Source: Candidatus Wolframiiraptor allenii (lineage in GTDB: Archaea > Thermoproteota > Nitrososphaeria_A > Caldarchaeales > Wolframiiraptoraceae). From it: 34,081 nt of DNA. Each line of letters begins with the position of its first letter. Position 1 is the first letter of the stretch. The notes beneath the pieces were generated by a model. The model was not told the origin of the DNA, ran no database searches, and saw only the letters and a list, made by a program, of their open reading frames with translations. The stretch spans positions 1-34,081 of the forward strand of contig JAKCEV010000007.1 of the NCBI GenBank assembly GCA_023539495.1, written 5' to 3'. Shown in pieces: positions 1 to 8,432 of this stretch. The translations under genes and the position numbers were made by a program.

Positions 1-27
1 AGATATATGCGTTTTGAGAGATCCGGA

Positions 28-612
28 TCAGCCTAAGAGCTCGCTGTAAATCTCCTTCATCTTCTTGTAGGTGTTCTCGTCGATTTTGCCCTCCCCCCGG
101 AGCTTCTCGAGCTTGGCTAAACACTCTGATATGCCCGCCCTTATCACGTTACTCTCGAAGAGGACTTTGCTCTCCACTTGGCTGGAGGCCGGCTCTACCC
201 CGCTTTCTACCAAGGACTCCTGAATTCCGAGCCTCTTAAGCCCAGATACCAGCTCCTCATCGCTGACCCCACGAGACCCCTCTAGCAGGGAATACAGTCT
301 AGAGGCGATCTCAAGCGCCTCTTCTCCAGCATAGGCTTGACCATCAAGTATGGCCGCTGGGAAGTCCATCACCCCAAACTTCGCCTTAAGCTCCTCTCGA
401 TAAGCCTCAAGCACGAAATATACATCAAGCTGAATAGTATCAGCTGCCCCTTGAATGATGCTAGTGGTGAGGACATAGGCTATAAAATCCCTTGAAGATG
501 ACGTGACCCTCGGGCCAAATCTTTCAATCAGGAGCCTTGTCACCCTATCTATGATTCTTAGCATCCTCTTTGAGCGCTCATCGCCCGCCAAGAAGAACTG
601 AATTCTAAGCAT
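28..612 (-). CDS. Uncharacterized 194-aa protein, helical with a charged C-terminus
   Basis: Long ORF with plausible codon content, divergent from the roadblock/GTPase operon. C-terminal KLEKLRGEGKIDENTYKKMKEIYSELLG resembles a short coiled-coil or SHOCT-like tail. Confidence 0.7.
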   Translation of the reverse strand: MLRIQFFLAGDERSKRMLRIIDRVTRLLIERFGPRVTSSSRDFIAYVLTTSIIQGAADTIQLDVYFVLEAYREELKAKFGVMDFPAAILDGQAYAGEEALEIASRLYSLLEGSRGVSDEELVSGLKRLGIQESLVESGVEPASSQVESKVLFESNVIRAGISECLAKLEKLRGEGKIDENTYKKMKEIYSELLG

Positions 613-702
613 TTCATCAATCGTGTTAGATCATCGCTATTAAGCCTTCTTTCCTCAGTATCATGAGAACTAGATATATCCAAGCGGGCTCGTTGCATTA
701 TA

Positions 703-1236
703 TTGGGGGATGACCTCTACATGCTCGCGACGACGCTTGCTCTCATATCCTTAGCGGTTGCGATCACGGCCCTAATCTTGGCCATTAGGAGCTCCAAGAG
801 AACAGCTGGCACGGGATCTGAGATGCTGGTAGCTGAAACTGGCCAAGGAGGGTTCGAGAAGGCTCAGGGGATTAAAGAGCTGCCCGTGAGGCGTGTTAAT
901 GCCTTGGCGGAGGCGGCGGTGATCCTCGGGGCCGAGGCTCTCGTGCTCTTTGATAATCAGGGACTTGTTGTCGAGACCTATAACATGGCCGAGGAGCATG
1001 GGGCTAGGGCAGCCGCCTCCCTCGCGGAGCTGATAAATGTTCTGAAAGGCTTGGGCTTTCCAACGAGGGCTATTATGTTCAAGGATGGCTCCGTAAGCCT
1101 TATAGTGGAGCTGGGGAGGGTGGGCGACGTGACGCCCTACTGCCTCGTGATGGGCGGCCCAAGGCTGATAACCGATATGGAGTATGCCCGAGAAATCCTG
1201 CAAGGATATGTTGAGGGCATTATCAGGGGGAGGTGA
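703..1236 (+). CDS. Membrane-anchored Roadblock/LC7-like protein
   Basis: TTG start. N-terminal TM helix (LATTLALISLAVAITALILAI), then a roadblock-like domain (LGAEALVLFDNQGLVVETYN...AAASLAELINVL). Paralogous in layout to 5526..6212. Confidence 0.7.
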   Translation: MGDDLYMLATTLALISLAVAITALILAIRSSKRTAGTGSEMLVAETGQGGFEKAQGIKELPVRRVNALAEAAVILGAEALVLFDNQGLVVETYNMAEEHGARAAASLAELINVLKGLGFPTRAIMFKDGSVSLIVELGRVGDVTPYCLVMGGPRLITDMEYAREILQGYVEGIIRGR

Positions 1237-1242
1237 ATTGGC

Positions 1243-1599
1243 GTGGAATCCGCGCGCTCAGAGCTCAAGTCCCTGATCGAGGACATCATGATCAGCTGTA
1301 GGGGATGGGTGGATGCAATAATCATAGTTTCACAGGATGGCGTGCCAGTGGCATATAGCGCCAATGTCGATATTGACCCGGAGTATGTCGCGGCAGCCAC
1401 ATCCTCGATAGCCGGGGCGACGGACGCGGTTCTAGAGCTCATCAACTCTAGGGGATTCGATGCGGTGGATGTGAAGCTTGGGGAGAAGCGCTATCTTCTC
1501 ATCAGGAGGTATAGGGATTATTATGTCGTTGCAGTTACTAAGCCCAACCCGAACCTAGGCTTCATAAACCTAGTATTCGAGGCCTATCTCTCGAAATGA
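1243..1599 (+). CDS. Roadblock/LC7-like domain protein (soluble)
   Basis: GTG start. Pattern RGWVDAIIIVSQDGVPVAYS...EYVAAATSSIAGATDAVLELI...YYVVAVTKPNPNLGFINLVFEAYLSK fits the Roadblock/MglB fold. Strongly similar to 6209..6574. Confidence 0.8.
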   Translation: MESARSELKSLIEDIMISCRGWVDAIIIVSQDGVPVAYSANVDIDPEYVAAATSSIAGATDAVLELINSRGFDAVDVKLGEKRYLLIRRYRDYYVVAVTKPNPNLGFINLVFEAYLSK

Positions 1600-2132
1600 G
1601 GACCTATAAGATTGTCGTCACGGGGCCTTTCAACGCGGGGAAAACCACCCTCATAAAGACGCTATGCGGTAAGATACTGGAGTCTGATAGGAGGCTTCTC
1701 GTCGAGACGGTCAAGCAGACCACGACCGTGGCTCTAGACTTCGGGATACTGGAGATCGATGGACGACGTGTCAGGATATTCGGGACTCCGGGCCAGCGGA
1801 GGTTCTTCTTCATGTGGCGGGTTCTGGCCAAGGGGATGGATGGATACATACTCATGGTTGATTCCCAGGATCCGAGAAGCCTTCTGGACGCCGCATTCGT
1901 ATACGACTACTTTAGGAGGACCTTCCCCGGCGTGCCACACGTTATCGCGGCGAATAAGGCTGATGGGGGAAACATGATCCCCGAGAAGGTGATGCGATAT
2001 TCCCTCAAGGCTCCCCCAGAGATCCCGATAATACCGACTATCGCCCTCAACAGGGAGAGCGCGGTCAGCCTAGTGAAAACCCTACTGGATATGATCGAGT
2101 TTAGAGGAGGCAGCGGTGGCCTCCAGCCCTAA
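1596..2132 (+). CDS. Small Ras-like GTPase, MglA/COG2229-like
   Basis: G1 GPFNAGKTT, G3 FGTPGQRRFFFMW, G4 NKAD. ATGA overlap with the upstream roadblock gene. Confidence 0.85.
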   Translation: MRTYKIVVTGPFNAGKTTLIKTLCGKILESDRRLLVETVKQTTTVALDFGILEIDGRRVRIFGTPGQRRFFFMWRVLAKGMDGYILMVDSQDPRSLLDAAFVYDYFRRTFPGVPHVIAANKADGGNMIPEKVMRYSLKAPPEIPIIPTIALNRESAVSLVKTLLDMIEFRGGSGGLQP

Positions 2133-5100
2133 CCTCCCCTCAAAACCACCATTGATCTCGACATCTCTATCTTCCCGCTCTCCCTCAGCCTCTTCAGGGC
2201 CCTGAATACCATGATCTTCGAAGCCGGGGTCTCGACAAATATCCTCCACAGCGGGTATACTCCCCCATGCTGCCTAAGGAGGCCGAGCACCTTATCGGCG
2301 ATCGCAGCCTCGCCATCTTCATCCGCCCAAGCCCCCGCCCTAAAAGACTCGGCCTCAAAGCCCCCGGCACCTGCTCTAGAAGATCCCGCTGGGACCTCGA
2401 TCTCCTTCACGGCTATCCCATATTTCCTCAGCACCTGCTCTGGGTTAGAGTAGTATGTGTACACCTCCTTAGCTACATCGCTTATCTCGATCATGCCCCT
2501 CTCCACGAGGGCTTTGAGTATTTTGGCCCTCCTCTCGATCTCGGCTATTATCTCCTCCTTTGTTTTAGCCGTCTTAGCAGCTATCTTCTCTAAGACCATG
2601 CTGTCCATGAAATTTGTCACGAACTGATCAGTCGCCGGATTCCACTCGGCGATCGTCACGTACTTCCCGTAATCAAGAACCTCCCAAACATATCTCATCC
2701 TCCTAGCATAAGTCCTACCATCGACCGGCCTAGGCAGGCGAACCCTCTCAACAAGCGCCACCGCATCCAAGAGAGGAATATGGCTAGGTGGAATATTCAT
2801 CGGAGGGCTCACAAGCCTCTTCATCACAGACTCTATGCTCTCAGCGTGAATCGTCGAGAGGCCGCCATGGCCTGTATTGTGAAGGAGCACCGGCGTTGAT
2901 CCGCCATAAAATGCCTCGGTCTCAGGAACGGAAAGATCATATACATATCCATCATAGTCCTCTTCGACCACCTCGAGCACTGGGGCTAGAGCTATATCGC
3001 TTTGAAGCAGCAGACCCAGCCTAGCCAAGAGCTTATGATCCTCATCATCAAATTCGCGTCTCCTCCTCTGCAGAATCCAATCTAAGACCTCTCGGGCTTT
3101 CTCCCTGCTGACAAACCTCCTTCTACCATTAAGCATTTGTGTGAGCCTCCGAGGCATGTTGGATGGGTTCAAACGCTTGTATAGGTTAATGATCGGCTTG
3201 AGAGGTACTAGATCCGCGCTAAGAGGCTTCAACCCATCCCTAAGCCGTGAAATATATACTGCATGGTATGAGCCGTAACGCGCATGATCCTCCCTAACAA
3301 TATAAGAGTTTAAGCCCGCTACCCGCGCGAGCCAAGAGACCTCATATGCGAGCATAGCTTTCTTGGCGACATAACACCCGTCCTTTCCGTTCTTCACCCT
3401 TCTATGCGAATCTGCCGCATATCCGCTCAGGAATGCCTCAATTACCCTCCTAGGCGCGCACCACAGAAACCCTGGCACATGCTTTTCCTCCAATTTTCCT
3501 CCCATGAGCCTCTTGAAGAGCTCCGCGAGTATGGTCGAGTTGAAGGTTACTATGTGATAACTGCCCCTATCATCTATTGTCGGCTTGAGCTTGAATTTCT
3601 CCCAGAACACCCTGATTATCCTCTCCTCGATATCCCTTTCTCCTAGTCCTAGGCTGAAGCAGAGGCTCTTACCTCTATGCTCCTTCACGCAGCCATTAGC
3701 CAAGTAAACGCCCATAATGAATGCCAGGTCCTCGTCAACTTCTAAGACTGCTGGGATCCAGTTTCCGGTATACCATCTCCTTATCCTCAGGTTCTCCCTG
3801 GTATCGCGGGACCTCTCAACCTCCAAGTATGTTGCCAGGCTCACGGGGTTTCTACCCACTAAAGCTTTGATGCTCGGCGGGAGGCCATCAACGAAATCCT
3901 TACGTCGATCTCCCAGGATTTCTATTAGATCCAGCCTCGGATTCGGAGAATTCTCATCACGCCTCTTCAGGAAGCTTACGAGAACGTCTCCGCGCCTTAG
4001 CTCGCTGACCTTTTTCATCCTTATTGTTAGCGAGTCCTCGTCCAGCACGAAGACGCTATGTGATCCTGTGGCCCTAACCTCTCCACCAACATATCTTATC
4101 TTATAGATCTTGTTTGTCTTGTGTCTTAGAACGTATTGAATCGGTTTCCAGCAAGCCTCCCCACTCTTGCTAAGGGTCATTACCTCGAACCCATTAATGA
4201 ATTTCGGCACCCTTTCCTCCGACGGCTCGTAGAATTGATCCACGAACTCCCCGATCCTGACGAGCCTCGGCTCCCCACACTGAACATCTCTTATCAGTAT
4301 TGGCGTGTCCCAAGAGACGCTGGCTATGGCTTGGAATAGGACGAATGCTTCCTCTCCTCTTACCTCTCCAACTATGAGATAGTCCGGCCTATATCTGAGG
4401 CTTGTCCTGACTAGGTCGTAGAGGGTGATTTCTCCTGTTTTCTGTGCTCCGAGCCCGTAGCTTTCTCGCGTCACGAATCTTACCCAGTTTTCTGTTGGTA
4501 TGTTTAGCTCGGCTGTCTCCTCGCATGTTACGATCTTCATTCTGGGCTTGACGAAGCACATGAGGGCGTTTAGGATCGTGGTTTTCCCACTCCCGGTTGC
4601 ACCGGCTACAAGTATGTTCGCCTTATGCTCTATCAATAGCCAGAAGTATGCGGCCATCTCCGGGCTGAGGAGCCTTGACTGCAGCAGCTCTGTTATGCTG
4701 AACGGCTTCTCCCTGAACTTTCTTATCGTGAATGTGCTTCCGCGTGGCGAGATCTCCTCCCTGAATGTCGCGGCGAGCCTATGCTTGCCATAGATCATCG
4801 CGTCGAGTATTGGGAATGCTGATGAGATATGTTTCTCGGATTTGTGCGCTAGCTGGATTATGTAGTCGTCGAGGACGTCTCGATCCGTGAATATTATGTT
4901 CGTTGGGATGCTCTCGTAGTCCCTGTGCCAGACATATACAGGGATGTTTACGCCATCGCATGAGACGTCCTCGATCCTATAATCCTCCATTATTATGTTG
5001 AGGGGGCCGAATCCAGTCATATCCCTCTCGAGATAATAGAATAGCTTCTGCCTCGACTCCTCGTCGAATCTCCCGAGGGCCCGCTCGTATTTTTTCAGGA

Positions 5101-5416
5101 GCTTGTCAGCCGTCTCCAAGAGGATTCTCTTCGCATCCTCCTCCTCGCCCGGCTTCGGCGGCTCCAGCTCCTTCGAGAGTATATCCTTCAGCTTCTCCAG
5201 CGCCATGGCCTCCTGCGGCGTGAGCTGAACCTCTACGGCGAAGTATGTCGGCTCGGGGACCTCGCCTGGGGGTGTCGCGATAACGACCTCGGCCAAACCC
5301 TCCCTGATAGCATACCGGTCCAGCACCTCATACTCCTCTGGAACAGGCTTCACCTCTATGCCCTTCCAAGGGTTCGGCGGCTCCTCCAACTTTCCCCTCT
5401 TCTTCGCCAAGCCCAC
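2129..5416 (-). CDS. Type II/IV secretion system ATPase (GspE/TadA-like), intein-containing precursor
   Basis: Walker A GATGSGKTT, Walker B region RPDYLIVGEVRGEEAFVLFQAIA, His box TGHGGLSTIHAES. Interrupted by an in-frame intein (residues 366-847), leaving about 613 aa of extein. Confidence 0.93.
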   Translation of the reverse strand: MGLAKKRGKLEEPPNPWKGIEVKPVPEEYEVLDRYAIREGLAEVVIATPPGEVPEPTYFAVEVQLTPQEAMALEKLKDILSKELEPPKPGEEEDAKRILLETADKLLKKYERALGRFDEESRQKLFYYLERDMTGFGPLNIIMEDYRIEDVSCDGVNIPVYVWHRDYESIPTNIIFTDRDVLDDYIIQLAHKSEKHISSAFPILDAMIYGKHRLAATFREEISPRGSTFTIRKFREKPFSITELLQSRLLSPEMAAYFWLLIEHKANILVAGATGSGKTTILNALMCFVKPRMKIVTCEETAELNIPTENWVRFVTRESYGLGAQKTGEITLYDLVRTSLRYRPDYLIVGEVRGEEAFVLFQAIASVSWDTPILIRDVQCGEPRLVRIGEFVDQFYEPSEERVPKFINGFEVMTLSKSGEACWKPIQYVLRHKTNKIYKIRYVGGEVRATGSHSVFVLDEDSLTIRMKKVSELRRGDVLVSFLKRRDENSPNPRLDLIEILGDRRKDFVDGLPPSIKALVGRNPVSLATYLEVERSRDTRENLRIRRWYTGNWIPAVLEVDEDLAFIMGVYLANGCVKEHRGKSLCFSLGLGERDIEERIIRVFWEKFKLKPTIDDRGSYHIVTFNSTILAELFKRLMGGKLEEKHVPGFLWCAPRRVIEAFLSGYAADSHRRVKNGKDGCYVAKKAMLAYEVSWLARVAGLNSYIVREDHARYGSYHAVYISRLRDGLKPLSADLVPLKPIINLYKRLNPSNMPRRLTQMLNGRRRFVSREKAREVLDWILQRRRREFDDEDHKLLARLGLLLQSDIALAPVLEVVEEDYDGYVYDLSVPETEAFYGGSTPVLLHNTGHGGLSTIHAESIESVMKRLVSPPMNIPPSHIPLLDAVALVERVRLPRPVDGRTYARRMRYVWEVLDYGKYVTIAEWNPATDQFVTNFMDSMVLEKIAAKTAKTKEEIIAEIERRAKILKALVERGMIEISDVAKEVYTYYSNPEQVLRKYGIAVKEIEVPAGSSRAGAGGFEAESFRAGAWADEDGEAAIADKVLGLLRQHGGVYPLWRIFVETPASKIMVFRALKRLRESGKIEMSRSMVVLRGG
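2876..4321 (-). mobile_element. Intein (482 aa) with LAGLIDADG/DOD-type endonuclease region
   Basis: Block A SVSWDTPILIRD (Ser1), block B RATGSHSVFVLDED, endonuclease-like motifs FIMGVYLANGC and AFLSGYAADS, block F/G YDGYVYDLSVPETEAFYGGSTPVLLHN followed by +1 Thr. Excision restores LFQAIA-TGHGGLSTIHAE. Confidence 0.92.
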
Positions 5417-5525
5417 TCCTCGCTACTTATATTCTCATGCAGAGCAGATATATATTTCGACCGGCCGGGAGGCTGGTAGGGGAAGGATTATAAGCGGCTG
5501 AATACCTTCTATTTATTAACTGGAG

Positions 5526-6212
5526 ATGGACGGTTTACCCTTCATTAACGAGTCATCGTTTCTCATCCTCCTGATAATAGTTCTGGCAGTTGTCTCGATC
5601 GCGCTCTCCGTCATCTCCCTTCTTCTCGTCAGGTCTACGGCTCGTAAGATAGCGAGCCCTCCTCAGCCTGCAGCTCCCAGTATGGCGGCTCCTCCAGCCC
5701 CTCCACCAACACCCTCCAAGCCGGCTGTTTCCAAGCCTGTTACGCCTAGGCCTGCTACAGCTGCTAAGCCTGCTGGCGTGGCTGCTAGGACTGAGGCTAA
5801 GCCCGCGCCGCCTCCGCCGAGGCCGCTTGAGAGCCTTGAGATTAGGCCCGCTGAGGCGGGCGAGGAGTTAGGGTTTGCCTCGCTGGAGGAGGTTGCATCC
5901 ATGCTAGGCCTGAAGTCCGTGATACTCCTCAACCAGTCCGGGATACCGATTGACTCCTATAATGTTGGTGAGGATGATAGGGTTGCGGCCTCGGTCGCCG
6001 ACTTCATCTCCCTTGTCCGGAGGCTTAACCCCGGGTTCAGCTACATGGTCTCGGAGGATGCTGAGAGGATAATGCTCTTTCTTGTTGGGAGGATTGGCGA
6101 GTCCGAGGTTTACGCGCTCACAGTTGGCGGTGGCTCGGAGTTCGGCGTGGAGGAGGTTAGGGATCTCCTGAGAGCATATTTGTCGGGGAGCTTGGGGAGG
6201 TTTAAGCGATGA
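5526..6212 (+). CDS. Membrane-anchored Roadblock/LC7-like protein with Pro/Ala-rich linker
   Basis: N-terminal TM helix (FLILLIIVLAVVSIALSVISLLLV), linker PPQPAAPSMAAPPAPPPTPSKPAVSKPVTPRP..., C-terminal roadblock-like domain similar in layout to 703..1236. Confidence 0.72.
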   Translation: MDGLPFINESSFLILLIIVLAVVSIALSVISLLLVRSTARKIASPPQPAAPSMAAPPAPPPTPSKPAVSKPVTPRPATAAKPAGVAARTEAKPAPPPPRPLESLEIRPAEAGEELGFASLEEVASMLGLKSVILLNQSGIPIDSYNVGEDDRVAASVADFISLVRRLNPGFSYMVSEDAERIMLFLVGRIGESEVYALTVGGGSEFGVEEVRDLLRAYLSGSLGRFKR

Positions 6213-6574
6213 TCACGAGCGCTGAGGAGAGGCTGCTAGCCGGGCTTGTCCGCGCGATCAGGATGAATAGCCGCGGGTGGGTTGATGCCGTTGAGGCCGT
6301 CTCCGAGGATGGCGTGCCGATAGCCCATGAAAGCGATAACCCGAGCTTTAACTCGGAGTATGTTGCAGCGGCGGCTGCGGCTGTCTGCGGCGCCATATCC
6401 GCCGTGATAGAGCTCATGGGGGCCAAGGGGTATAAGAGGTTCAATATACAGCTTGATGATGGGAGGTTTATCCTGATCAGGCAGTATAGGGGGTATTATG
6501 TGGTCTGCTTGACAAGGCCAAACCCGAACCTCGGCTACGTGGAGCTCCTTCTCGAGGCCTATCTCTCGGAGTAG
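6209..6574 (+). CDS. Roadblock/LC7-like domain protein (soluble)
   Basis: RGWVDAVEAVSEDGVPIAH...EYVAAAAAAVCGAISAVIEL...YYVVCLTRPNPNLGYVELLLEAYLSE. Close paralog of 1243..1599, overlapping the upstream gene by 4 nt. Confidence 0.8.
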   Translation: MITSAEERLLAGLVRAIRMNSRGWVDAVEAVSEDGVPIAHESDNPSFNSEYVAAAAAAVCGAISAVIELMGAKGYKRFNIQLDDGRFILIRQYRGYYVVCLTRPNPNLGYVELLLEAYLSE

Positions 6575-6606
6575 GCTTGCTGGGGGTGGCTTGAGACCTG
6601 GGCTTC

Positions 6607-8373
6607 ATGGATAACATGTATGGCTTCTTCTACGCCAGTTTTAGGGGGCTTGGCTCCCTCCTCCTCAAGATCTTCCCGGGGATCCCCTCGAAGCTTGAGG
6701 CCGCCGTGATGAGAGTTCATCCGGAGGCTTATGCGGCTACCGTCGCCGGGATCACGGTCATAGCCGCCCTAGCCTGCGTGCCCCTGGCCTTTATCATGTA
6801 TCTGGTTACTCGGAGCCTGTTCTCGCTGGCCGTCATGGCTGTGCCGCTGCTGGTCTTGTTGATGGGCGTCTTCTACCCCTATGCCCAGGCATCGTCCATC
6901 GCCTCGGTTTTCGAGAGCGAGGTCCCCTACGCGGCGACATATCTCGCCGTCATGGCGACCGGCGGAGTCCCGCCCTACACGAGCTTGAAGAGGCTTTCCA
7001 AGAGCGAGCTTATGCCGAATTTGGCCAAGATTGCTAGGGTTGCGGAGCTGAGGGTTGAGGCGACCGGCGAGGACCCGATCTCCGCAATAGAGGACATGGC
7101 CAGGAACATTCCATCGAAGGAGTATAGGGATCTTCTCATGGGCTATGTCTCGACGCTGAGGAGCGGCGGCGACGTGGTCCACTTCCTGATCAGGAAGACG
7201 GAGGTGATCTTTCAGGGCAGGACCGCGAATATGAGGATTGTCGGCGAGAGGCTTGGCATGCTCATGGAGTCATATGCGGCGACGGTCATGATGGTCTCCC
7301 TCGTCCTCTACATAATCTACATCGTCTCGAGGGCTCTTCCGAGCGAGTATTTCTCGTTCCCGGCCGAGCAGTTCGTGATCTTCGCCTACCTCATCATGCC
7401 CCTGATGGCCGGGATGTTCATCTACCTCGCCGACATCTCTCAGCCCAAGTATCCCTTCACGGATAAGAGGCCTTTCAGGGCTTTCCTCGCCGGGATGCCG
7501 GCCGGGATAATATTCATGATCCTCTTCGTTATGCCATTCTACGCTGAGCCGCTCAGGTATATCCCGCCATTCAGCCTGACCTCAGACCTGATTATCCAGC
7601 TTAGGAAGCTCATGGGCCTTGATATGGGCTATGAGGCGACTATAGGCCTCTGCCTCGGCTTCATAGTCCTGTTCCTGCCGGGCGCCATTGCCTGGGAGAA
7701 GTATGGCAAGGAGAACATGTCCGTCCTCCAGGGCTTGACGCGGTTCCTGAGGGACTTGACCGAGACCCGGAAGACGGGCATGAGCCCCGAGAAGTGTATC
7801 AGGACCCTCTCGGACAGGGATTATGGCGGGTTCACAAAACATCTCAAGCTCATGAGCAGGCAGATCGGCTGGGGGACCTCCCTCAGGGCCATTTACAGGG
7901 ATTTTGAGAGAAGGGTTCATGGATGGCTCGCGAGGGCCGGCATGTTCATCCTGATAGACTCGATCGACGTCGGCGGAGGCGCTCCCGAGACCCTCGATAC
8001 CTTGACAACATTCATGGAGGATTTGGAGGAGATGGAGAGGCAGAAAAGGGCCACCCTCAGACCCCTCATGCTCATACCATACATGACAGCCGTCATGCTC
8101 GTCGCCGTCGTGGTCATCCTCGTAGTCTTCATGAAGGGACTCCTCCAGATAGCGAGGATCTACATCTCGATATCAGAGTTCGTCCACATGTTCCTCCCAC
8201 CCGTCGTGCTCGTGGCCGTTATAAGCGGCCTCGTAGCCGGAAAGATCGCCGACGGGACCCTAGCAGGAGGATTCAAGCACGCGATAATAATGTCCGCGAT
8301 AACCCTGCTAGCCGTCTGGATAGCCGGAACCATGAGCGTCCAATTTATAACACTGCCAACCAGTATTAGCTAA
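6607..8373 (+). CDS. Type II secretion/archaellum-type membrane platform protein (TadC/FlaJ/GspF-like)
   Basis: 588 aa with several TM segments and duplicated cytoplasmic helical regions (e.g. TETRKTGMSPEKCIRTL). Encoded between the roadblock pair and the pilin. Confidence 0.82.
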   Translation: MDNMYGFFYASFRGLGSLLLKIFPGIPSKLEAAVMRVHPEAYAATVAGITVIAALACVPLAFIMYLVTRSLFSLAVMAVPLLVLLMGVFYPYAQASSIASVFESEVPYAATYLAVMATGGVPPYTSLKRLSKSELMPNLAKIARVAELRVEATGEDPISAIEDMARNIPSKEYRDLLMGYVSTLRSGGDVVHFLIRKTEVIFQGRTANMRIVGERLGMLMESYAATVMMVSLVLYIIYIVSRALPSEYFSFPAEQFVIFAYLIMPLMAGMFIYLADISQPKYPFTDKRPFRAFLAGMPAGIIFMILFVMPFYAEPLRYIPPFSLTSDLIIQLRKLMGLDMGYEATIGLCLGFIVLFLPGAIAWEKYGKENMSVLQGLTRFLRDLTETRKTGMSPEKCIRTLSDRDYGGFTKHLKLMSRQIGWGTSLRAIYRDFERRVHGWLARAGMFILIDSIDVGGGAPETLDTLTTFMEDLEEMERQKRATLRPLMLIPYMTAVMLVAVVVILVVFMKGLLQIARIYISISEFVHMFLPPVVLVAVISGLVAGKIADGTLAGGFKHAIIMSAITLLAVWIAGTMSVQFITLPTSIS

Positions 8374-8402
8374 TTTTATCATGATAATGGCTAGGGGAGA
8401 AA

Positions 8403-8410
8403 CCTTTTAT
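8403..8410 (+). promoter_or_regulatory. Probable archaeal BRE/TATA promoter of the pilin gene
   Basis: GGGGAGAAACCTTTTATC, with an A/T-rich TATA-like element about 25 nt upstream of the ATG at 8433. This suggests a leaderless or near-leaderless transcript. Confidence 0.45.
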
Positions 8411-8432
8411 CGGGGATAATTATCTATTTTTT

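Noticed and set aside
772-1203. Minus-strand ORF opposite the first roadblock gene
   Set aside because: Antisense shadow with no recognizable domain; the + strand frame has TM and roadblock signatures.
3717-4106. + strand ORF inside the intein region
   Set aside because: Ser/Thr/Arg-rich antisense shadow; the minus strand carries clear intein blocks.
7923-8369. + strand ORF (MAREGRHVHPDRLDRRRRRRSRD...)
   Set aside because: Out-of-frame shadow of the TadC-like gene; Arg/Pro-rich composition typical of a spurious ORF in GC-rich coding DNA.
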